Part shown: positions 55,911 through 64,000 of the stretch, in pieces
Numbering within the stretch: the stretch's first letter is position 1
Layout: every line of letters begins with the position of its first letter
Origin: Amborella trichopoda
Lineage: Eukaryota; Streptophyta; Magnoliopsida; Amborellales; Amborellaceae
Direction of reading: 5' to 3'
DNA length: 64,000 bases
NCBI RefSeq assembly: GCF_000471905.2
Contig: NW_006499207.1
Span: 3,073,865-3,137,864 of the forward strand
Program-made: the position numbers and the translations under genes
The notes under the pieces: generated by a model
What the model was told of the DNA's origin: nothing
The model's input: only the letters and a program-made list of their open reading frames with translations
The model's database searches: none

Positions 55911-56937
55911 TCTACTCTTGCCTCAAATCACGTTGTGCTGGGGTGATTTACGTATGAACAGTACGAGATGACCTGAGTAAGGAGAACCTACCAATCAACA
56001 CTTGACCCACTTGTGCATGGACAATGCTGAGGTGATTTGTGCATGGACAGTACGAGATGCCCGTCAACGATCAATGAATCAGCATCATGGGGTTGTCTAG
56101 CCGATTGTGTCTGAGCTGCATACGATGATCTAGGCTGGTTAGCATTTCGAGGATTCCTATCCGCTGACCGATGAGTGACGCACGAAATGAGCAAGTTAGC
56201 TCCTTAGAAATGTCGAACGGCTTGCGTATAGGTTGCATACAACGATCTAGGTGGGTTAGCTTTGGAGAAACATCAAACCGCTTGCATCTGGGTGCCCTTG
56301 GTGACTGAGCACAAAACTTGTATGATCGAAGTAGTTTTCCACTTTGTTAGAAGTGCCTTTGCGCGAGCCTTAAGGAATATGCACGAGGTGCTGAGATGGA
56401 TGAAGATTCCCATCTTCGCACGAACGTTGTACACTCGTATGATTAGAGTAATCGAAGTAATAGAACCCTCTTAATTTTTAAACTCAGGAAGACTGCTTCC
56501 GATCGACTAAGGGAGAGATCATATGCGTCTCTCACAACTCAACTCGACTATTTGGAGAGGAAGTTAGAGCGATGATCTGAGGGTTGGAATCCTTAGGTTG
56601 ACTCTGAGGGGTATTTGGTAGAGCATATGTAGGATAGCAAGGTGTTATACGTTACCACAGGTATTGCGGAGTCTACGCTAAAGATGCGAGGGGAGAGGGA
56701 CACGGCCATGTATCCATCACTGGCATGGGTTACTATGCGGAGAAGAAGAAAGAAGAGGGAGAGAGCGTTTTGAGCCGCGAGGCTAGCAAAGGCTAGGGGT
56801 AGTTTCTCGCTCTGAAAAGTTCTCTCTGTCTTTGACGCTAGATCCAATAGTTAAGAGAAAAAGACAACTAGAAACGAGCCTAATTCCTCTACTTCACTAA
56901 TGAATGATCCGGTCCATTTACAATTGCACTAGGTTTA

Positions 56938-56945
56938 TATTTATA
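56938..56945 (-). promoter_or_regulatory. TATA box on the minus strand
   Basis: TATAAATA lies in the context GAGCATCCACCCCTATTTTG then TGGATCCTCTATAAATATAA, a diverged copy of the promoter block in Elements 3, 4 and 6. Confidence 0.6.
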
Positions 56946-57733
56946 GAGGATCCACAAAATAGGGGTGGATGCTCAAAATTAAACCTAAATACAATGAAAA
57001 TAATTTACAATAAAATCACAAATTGCAAGATCATGGAAGCTTTTCGGATGGTGATGACGGTCTTTGAGATGATCGATCATTCTAGTCTTGATGCGTGTTT
57101 GATTTTAAAGATTTCGACTTCTTTTGATCATCTTGCAGCAGACTCTTGTTTACAATGAAAATAGGATAGATCTTCCTATGAAGATCCCTCGAATCTTGAC
57201 ACCTTCAACTGATAAAAAAAAAAGTGATAGAGAAAGTGTGACAAATCGAATTCTGATCTGAGGCTAGATCTGCTCGAAAACAAGAAGATCGGCTCTCAAA
57301 TTCAAAGCATTAAAAAACACAAATTTAAAACAATAAAAAAATCAAAATAAGATCAAAATAGTAAGAAGAAGAAGAAAGACAGGGTAAGAGAACAATACCA
57401 AACTGGGCCAAATGGCCCGGGACTTTCGAGCCATCGAGGGCTTGCCCATATCAGAACCTGTGTCCTCTTTACCTCTCTGATTTAGCTGTTGACCAGACAA
57501 TCTCTGGTTGAAAAATACCCTAAGGATGGTTTAGAACTAGGGTTGTTGTGTCTTGAAAAGGTTTATCAGGCTTAGGTTAGGGTTTTCAGATTAGGTATGT
57601 ATCTCTCAAGAGGTCCCCTCTCAAATGGCCATGACAAAAAGTTTATAAAAGCCCAAGGATCTATTGGGAAGGGCATCTTTCCGTAACCAACATATTATCC
57701 AACCAAAAGTTCCATTTTTGGGGATCTGGATTT

Positions 57734-57940
57734 GGGAGACACCAGTGGTGTCGCCCAAGCAAATATGGTAAAAATCATACAAAAAGGTAAGAAATCGACC
57801 CCCAAAGGAAAATTTCTTATTGGGGCCAAAAGGGGCTGGGCGACACCAGTGGCGTCGCCTCGGCGGCACTAGTAGTGTCGCCCCAGTCTGAGCGACATCA
57901 CTTGTGTCCCCCAGTCTAGGCTGGGCGACAATAGGAGTGT
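57734..57940. repeat. Four dispersed hairpin units with GGGCGACAC arms
   Basis: 57734-57756 folds as GACACCA, one G, TGGTGTC with GGG and CCC outside. At 57838-57883 two adjacent units follow: GGGCGACACCAGTGGCGTCG, then GGCGGCACTA, one G, TAGTGTCGCC. A fourth, GGGCGACAAT with GTGTCGCC, lies near 57921-57942, with a decayed unit just before it. Confidence 0.8.
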
Positions 57941-58243
57941 CGCCAAAAACTAAATTGGTCTAAATTAAATTTTTCAACTTCACGTGTGTTCCCTAGCCTC
58001 TTGTGAAGCTCTCAGAGAAAATTTGGGTCAAAAAGAATTTTTCTACTATTTTTAATGATATTTTTGGTAAAACAGGGCTTTTATAGGATTCTAGGTCAAA
58101 ACAGGGTATCTATAGGGTTATGGGTAGGCAGAATAGTTCTGGGTCACAGGTAGGCTATGTGGACTACGGATTTTGGGTTTATTAGGATATGTGGTCCTAA
58201 GAGTTTAGGAAACCATAGAATTTTCCAGATTTAAAATGGGGCA

Positions 58244-59120
58244 NNNNNNNNNNNNNNNNNNNNNNNNNNNNNNNNNNNNNNNNNNNNNNNNNNNNNNNNN
58301 NNNNNNNNNNNNNNNNNNNNNNNNNNNNNNNNNNNNNNNNNNNNNNNNNNNNNNNNNNNNNNNNNNNNNNNNNNNNNNNNNNNNNNNNNNNNNNNNNNNN
58401 NNNNNNNNNNNNNNNNNNNNNNNNNNNNNNNNNNNNNNNNNNNNNNNNNNNNNNNNNNNNNNNNNNNNNNNNNNNNNNNNNNNNNNNNNNNNNNNNNNNN
58501 NNNNNNNNNNNNNNNNNNNNNNNNNNNNNNNNNNNNNNNNNNNNNNNNNNNNNNNNNNNNNNNNNNNNNNNNNNNNNNNNNNNNNNNNNNNNNNNNNNNN
58601 NNNNNNNNNNNNNNNNNNNNNNNNNNNNNNNNNNNNNNNNNNNNNNNNNNNNNNNNNNNNNNNNNNNNNNNNNNNNNNNNNNNNNNNNNNNNNNNNNNNN
58701 NNNNNNNNNNNNNNNNNNNNNNNNNNNNNNNNNNNNNNNNNNNNNNNNNNNNNNNNNNNNNNNNNNNNNNNNNNNNNNNNNNNNNNNNNNNNNNNNNNNN
58801 NNNNNNNNNNNNNNNNNNNNNNNNNNNNNNNNNNNNNNNNNNNNNNNNNNNNNNNNNNNNNNNNNNNNNNNNNNNNNNNNNNNNNNNNNNNNNNNNNNNN
58901 NNNNNNNNNNNNNNNNNNNNNNNNNNNNNNNNNNNNNNNNNNNNNNNNNNNNNNNNNNNNNNNNNNNNNNNNNNNNNNNNNNNNNNNNNNNNNNNNNNNN
59001 NNNNNNNNNNNNNNNNNNNNNNNNNNNNNNNNNNNNNNNNNNNNNNNNNNNNNNNNNNNNNNNNNNNNNNNNNNNNNNNNNNNNNNNNNNNNNNNNNNNN
59101 NNNNNNNNNNNNNNNNNNNN
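58244..59120. other. Assembly gap (877 N)
   Basis: Unknown bases. Any reading frame across it is meaningless. Confidence 0.99.
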
Positions 59121-59603
59121 TGGCATTCCCTATCCTTCGAGGGGCAAGTGAACCTCAAAGATAATTTCATTATGACGTTATGTGGTCAGAAGGTACACCA
59201 ACTAATCCTTCCAAGTCATTGTGCTCATCGAGCTCACTCACCTAGGGCATTTTCCTCTTAGGGTTTTCGGTGTGAGATGTCGGTGAGTTACACAAGCTTG
59301 AGATTCTAGTTGGATTTTCTGGCCATGCTACTTAACTTCAGGGGTTTCACAGTTTGATTTTTTTTTTAACCCTGACACCTTCTTTCATTTCCTTAGGGTT
59401 TCCTAAGGCTTTTTATAGGAAGAGACTTGTCTGGTGGATTTCGAAGAGAGAGATGAGGCAGCAACGCGGTAATCCTCATATACGGGTGTCCAAGATCCTT
59501 CGTTTTAAAAGATGTTTTAGAGATTTTGAACAGAGGGAGAGATTCGAAATAGAACCCAGAGCAAGGACAGGTCATGATTTTAATAAAGAAAATAAAGTTT
59601 TTG
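59121..59603. other. Unassigned non-coding stretch
   Basis: I recognise nothing here. A short open frame from 59354 is basic and resembles no family I know. The stretch ends where Element 6's LTR similarity begins. Confidence 0.4.
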
Positions 59604-60009
59604 AAAACAACGGAAAGCCCCTTAGTTGCTTTAGCTGGTTCGGAATCGCCTCCCTTGACCTACAAGCTCCTTGTTTTTCTGCACAACACTACTATGGTTA
59701 ATTTGCAAGACAAGTGGACCGAAGGGCCCACCCTTGTCTTAGGGAAATTCACATTCGTGTGGCTAGGAATGTGAGGGATTAGAGTGATGAAGTAGAAGGT
59801 TTGAACAAAAGTCAAAGAGTGAAGAAAACTTGATGAAGGGATAAGACTAGCTTGAAAGCCGAATATTGACCAATTGAGAGTGGTAGCAAGATGGGCATGG
59901 TACTCACGACCAGCATGACGGAAAAACTACTCGAAATCTAGACCGATATGGTGACGTTAGGCTAGGTCAACCCTCAATGGAGTGAGAAGAGGAAAGAATG
60001 AAGAGAAGG

Positions 60010-60720
60010 CAAGAGACCGCAAAGAGATAGGGTCCTGATGGCGTTAGGCGTTGCCACCCACAACCGTGGAGTAGAAGTGTCATGGCCCTTGGATGGTGCT
60101 AGTCACTACTGCTCACAGCTTGAGTTGGAGCAGGGAACTAAAGACGACACTAGGCATTGCCGCTGGCAACAGAAGAAGAATGCGCACCCCTGCACGGGCG
60201 GTGATATCCTCTCTTGAGGCGTGTGGCGCTGACCATTTATTAAGTGTGTGGTGATAGTTCTCATTAAGCGCATGGCGATAGGCATGGGACGCAGGAGGAT
60301 CAACGATGAGCACCGAACACACAAAGGACGCTTGAGGATGACAACAAGCATCGAGAATGCGAAGGAGACTCGTGAATGGCGATGGGCACCGCGCATGCAA
60401 AGGAATCTCACGCACTGTGATAAGTATGGCCGAGACCTCTCGCAGGCGGTGATAGGCATGACCGTCTGCAATAGGCGCGCAACAGAGAAAGACGCCTGCA
60501 GGCGGCAGTGAATTTAGCCATCTGTGTTGTTCATTGAGGCATCGAGAACGCGTCTGTGGAAGGCGATGAGCAGCGCCATCTATAAACCTCGCAACGGGAT
60601 AGAGATAGACAAACAGAATGAGTGGGAGTCTCATGCATGATATTGCCATCTCCATGCGCGACCTGTGAGATCACAGGAGAGGCATGCACGGCACTGCCAC
60701 TGCCTTGCATGGCCTCTGAG
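60010..60720 (-). repeat. Hairpin-type repeats in the Element 6 LTR
   Basis: Units are degenerate, with GCGGTGATAGGCATG and CGATGGGCACCGC words. One clear foldback on the minus strand pairs GCAGACGGT with ACCGCCTGC around a 10-base loop (near 60440-60470). The words match the Element 1 LTR at 13040-13300. Confidence 0.7.
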
Positions 60721-60920
60721 GGGAACTCTGATGGAGAAGAGGAAGAAGGAGCGGAAGAGAGAGAAGATCTACTTTGAGCTTAAGGGTATTAGTCCAATAG
60801 TTTCTCTCTCCTTTCTCTCCCCCAACGTCACTCAATAATGAGAAGAAAAAGAAAGTCTAATAAGTAAAAACTCTCATTTTTGTGAAGAGTTTCAACCTTT
60901 TTGCGTACAATGATGGTACG

Positions 60921-60930
60921 GTGTATATAG
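60921..60930 (-). promoter_or_regulatory. TATA-like site in the Element 6 LTR
   Basis: CTATATACAC on the minus strand, just after CCACCCATGTTTGAGGCGCT, the family promoter block. Confidence 0.6.
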
Positions 60931-62209
60931 AATAGCGCCTCAAACATGGGTGGACGATAAAAAGAAACCCCAATTGCTGGAAATTAAGATTAAAATAAAT
61001 TAAAAGAAAATAGAAAATAAGGTGCAATGTGATAGATTTGGCCCTTCTTAACAAGTTGTGGAATTCCATAACAGTCCCTATGTTGCCCTAGAACGTGCAT
61101 GAGTTTTCGTGGATGATCCGGGGTTGTTTCGATGCCCAATTGATCTTGAGATGATTGTTTTCTTGTAGGGCTCAACATGGCGATCGATTTGTTACCAACT
61201 TCGAGCCATGGATCGTGTTTTTAGGGCACGATCATGTGACTTGAAATTTAAATAAATCTTGAACTTTTGATCGATTGTGTGCTTATTCCTTGATGTCTTT
61301 ATGTGATTTCTTTGCTGGATCACACTGAGCATACCATCATGATCGTGGGGCAACAAAATTAGCTCGATTCTGTGCCCGGACGAAGGTTTTGCAAGTTTGG
61401 AGTTTTTGTCGAAATCTAAAATTTCGAGGACGAAATTTGTAGTCACTTCATCAGCTTCATATGTGAAATCCGTCCATTCATCATGCGCGACGTGCGGACC
61501 AATGATGCATACGGACCTTACACACGCGATGGAACTAGTCTCACATCGATCGATCTTGTGAACGGGGTGATTTGGCCGTTCTAGCGAGGCACGACGCTGC
61601 TGATTTTTCTGCACTTTTTTCATAGATCATAAACTTCTATCTAGATTTTCTTCATACTTGGGCGTTGTCACGGGGCGTGCCAGATATCGAAATGCTCATC
61701 TTGATGAGATAAATATGCTCACAAACTTTGGGCTTGATCCGATGTTAAATGAGTGAGATATGAGAATCGAAAATCATTGGTCGTGACTGTCCCTTTAATG
61801 GTGTTGAGTTGCCCGGTGGCCGCATTAGAATAGTGTGTTGTTCCTCCTCTTTCGCTTCGCTTATAACGTTTTCTTGGAATGTTCATTCAAGCTGAAATTT
61901 GACCCTAAGGGTTTTCAACCGTGTGGGTTCCATTGGTGGTAGTACCATAACAAATTGAGACACCGAGGTTATAAATCTAGTTTTAGGGGTCCTTTTCAAG
62001 GTGTCAGAGGCTGATTCTGCAGGAACTGTTTCTCGATTTTCATTACGTTAGGCATGTCGGAATGGGACGAAACTTGAAAGGAGACTTTTTAGAGTTCTCA
62101 TAGAGATCTTGACTAGTTATGGGGCTATTATGAGAATGTAAAAATTTCCACTGTTTGTTAGGCTTTTATTGAGTGAGGGCCCCATGATGTTGAACAATAT
62201 CTTCCAACA

Positions 62210-62222
62210 GCTTGCCCCACCT
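62210..62222 (-). other. Polypurine tract candidate of Element 6
   Basis: AGGTGGGGCAAGC on the minus strand, directly before the LTR start. Confidence 0.6.
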
Positions 62223-64000
62223 AATGTTGTGCTTCGAGAGAATCAAGAAATACAATCATTCAGGAAATTTCTCCCTACTAAGCACTAGACTATGTGAAGG
62301 CTAACGAGATCAACGCAATGTTGCAACTAGGGTGCTCAGATGTTTGGATGCAATGTATAGGTCCACTTGTGGAGACTTGTAAGGGGAGAAGAGATGTTTG
62401 AGGAATCCTATCAAAGTCCTCACCCTTGAGGTACTACTCACAATTCTGACGGCTTGATGATTTTGTAGGGACCTCATTGGCAAGAATAAGGCCTATTTGG
62501 AGATCAAATGCTATGAACCTTCGGTCGGCATTATTCGCTGCTACACCAAGTTTGCTTTTGATGATCAAGGTATCTAGTGGTGTCCAGTCGGGGGCTTCTG
62601 ACCCGCATAAAAGTTTGAGCCTATTGGCTAGGGGAATTTTGGCAAGGTGGCCTCATGGTCCCCATCCTTTCGAGCCCAGTTGGGGGCATGTCCCGAAGCT
62701 CTGGGCCTATCGGCTAAGGAAGGTTTTAGGTGAGGTGATCTCATGGCGAGGAGTAACCCTGAAGTCTTTGGCAGGTTAGGTCCTGGCTTCATTATTTTCT
62801 TACCTTCATGATGGTCTTGAGCATTTTGGAGTTGAAGTGTGGGAGATCTTATGCGGCTCTCACTCTAGATGAGCCATTTTGTGTTGTTGATGTGTGGGTG
62901 ATCTTCTGCGGATCTCCCTCCCTAGCGAGCCATTTGGTTTTGTGATTGGATGCTAGCCTTTGAGGATTTTAGGTAGACCTCATTAGCCAAGATTTTGACT
63001 CTTTGGGAATTGAGTGTCGGCTGAGGCTATGGCAGTGCATCAACCTATTTTGTCGGTCCAAGCATCCTTTTGCGGGTTTTCATTTGAATAAGAGAACTAG
63101 CACCGTAAATATGGTTTTCATCGACTTCTTTTGTTTTTGGGCTCTTTTGCCCATGACCTGGTGGCCATGTCAACCCTTTTCATTCGTTTTTGCTCGCGGT
63201 GCCTTTTTTGGTTTTCACCGTGCTAGAGTTTTTGCTTTTATGAAACTCTTTTACTCATGGTTTTGTGACCATGTCTGTCCGTCAGTTTTACTCATGGCGT
63301 TCCCTTGTTCAGGTGTACACCATGCCCATTTTTTTTCGTAAAGACATGTTTAGGGTCATGCCTTCGGGACCTGTGGGAAGCCTTTTAACATGTGACCAGG
63401 ACATGTACTATAGTTTGGGGTCATACAGCTAAACTGTAGTGGTGCTGAATGGTGGTGTGTAGAGGCCATGGAGTGAGTATAGTGATGGTTTCGACTCACT
63501 TTGGGGAGATGGAACGAGGCTACCTATGAAAGATGGATGATGTATGAATGGTGGGTGAGCGTTGGTGAGCCACTAGCTAACGGCGAGTATGGAGGTGGAA
63601 TGATTTTCCATTTTGTGAGCATGGGTAAGACTCAATGGGGAATGGTGAATGAATTAACTGGGGAATGGTGAATGAATTCACTAGGGAATGATAAATAACA
63701 GTGTTGAAGATGGTGCGTGCACACGATGGGGCGATTAGGGAAGGCGTGCATGAGATACACGTAAAGGGTGTGTGCACGTGTGTGGACTCATTGGGGAGGC
63801 AATGGAGGTGGTGTGCACACACGAATGGGTCGGTTAGGGGACGCATGCGTGAAGACACACATAAAAGCGGTGTGTGCGTATGTGGGGGTGTCTTGAAGAT
63901 CATGCCTCCTGGACCTATGCGAAGTAGTTTAACGTCATGAGGCCAGGACATGCATTATAGTTTAAAGTCATATAGCTTGGACCCTGATTATGCAATTTAG
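62223..64000 (-). other. 3' UTR of Element 6, non-coding
   Basis: 62360-62430 carries the GATTCC/CCTCACCCTTGAGG-type unit, 62440-63340 matches 28100-29050, 63590-63690 has CACTGGGGAATGG-type repeats, and from 63700 there are GTGCGTGCACACG-type words followed by the 35-bp minisatellite. No gene. Confidence 0.7.

Larger units (their letters stand above)
55911..58243 (-). mobile_element. LTR-like, non-coding DNA upstream of Element A's gag
   Basis: No gene. 55920-56300 has imperfect repeats with GTGCATGGACA and CATACGATGATCTAGG words. A TATA box lies on the minus strand (56945-56938). Four foldback units lie at 57734-57940, and a second TATA-like TTTATAAAAG at 57638-57647 can be read on either strand. 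By position this should contain the 5' UTR and 5' LTR of Element A, but I could not find a primer site or LTR boundary. Confidence 0.45.
59604..62209 (-). repeat. 3' LTR of Element 6 (incomplete at its outer end)
   Basis: It starts TGTTGGAAGATATTG at 62209 on the minus strand. It matches Elements 3 and 4 through the promoter block (60921-60930), hairpin-type repeats and the LTR tail (59615-59790). Confidence 0.8.
59604..64000 (-). mobile_element. Element 6: 3' LTR and 3' UTR of another Tat/Ogre-like copy, cut by the window end
   Basis: On the minus strand the 3' UTR runs from beyond 64000 to 62210 and the 3' LTR from 62209 to about 59604. The module order matches Element 4, with the 35-bp minisatellite just entering at 63900-64000. 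The outer end of the LTR is incomplete next to the unassigned stretch. The coding region, if any, lies to the right of the window. Confidence 0.8.

Noticed and set aside
58197-59261. Three long open frames of more than 300 residues
   Set aside because: They run through the N gap and are artefacts.
59354-59701. Possible small host gene of 115 residues
   Set aside because: It is basic and of low complexity, has no recognised domain, and its end runs into Element 6's LTR.

Overview
The window is plant nuclear DNA made almost entirely of nested Ty3/gypsy LTR retrotransposon fossils. I recognise no host gene with confidence. The plant assignment rests on the Tat lineage signature (a degenerate retroviral-type RNase H followed by a second, archaeal-type RNase H at 7704-8440), tRNA-Arg-like primer sites, long leaders with an extra ORF upstream of gag, and very long repeat-rich 3' UTRs. 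Together these point to the Tat/Ogre group of a flowering plant with a large, repeat-rich genome. The species cannot be read from the sequence.

Layout. 1-1536 is the right part of an LTR of another family that abuts Element 1. Element 1 (1537-14115, +) is the only copy with leader, gag, RT, both RNase H domains and integrase all recognisable; it is heavily decayed. 14116-15834 holds a minus-strand 3'-UTR-like fragment and a candidate short LTR. From 15838 to about 55910 there is a four-deep nest. Element A (-) is split into 15838-17561 and 52883-55910 by Element 3 (17562-52877, +; target-site duplication aatgg/aatgg). Element 3's 3' UTR is split by Element 4 (25446-45548, -; near-duplication ctgtg/ctatg). 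Element 4's leader is split by a solo LTR (38836-41765; gaaga/gaaga). 55911-58243 is LTR-like DNA with a TATA box on the minus strand, 58244-59120 is an assembly gap of N, 59121-59603 is unassigned, and 59604-64000 is the 3' LTR and 3' UTR of Element 6 (-), which runs off the window.

How the parts relate. Elements 1, 3, 4 and 6 are one extended family: same LTR start (TGTTTGAA-like), same LTR end (CTAACCA), same primer site and the same order of 3'-UTR modules. Element 3 keeps only leader, part of gag and the pol C-terminus. Element 4 keeps leader and a protease-side region but, where RT-RNase H-integrase should be, carries an antisense plant mobile domain (PMD) gene with a TATA-like site upstream and an AATAAA signal downstream. 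Both look non-autonomous and were probably mobilised by Element 1-like relatives.

The two most unusual signals are the antisense PMD cargo gene with its own transcription signals, and arrays of 28-36 base hairpins, set in kilobase-scale polypyrimidine DNA, that fill the transcribed part of the LTRs. Hairpin sequence differs from element to element while the fold is kept.
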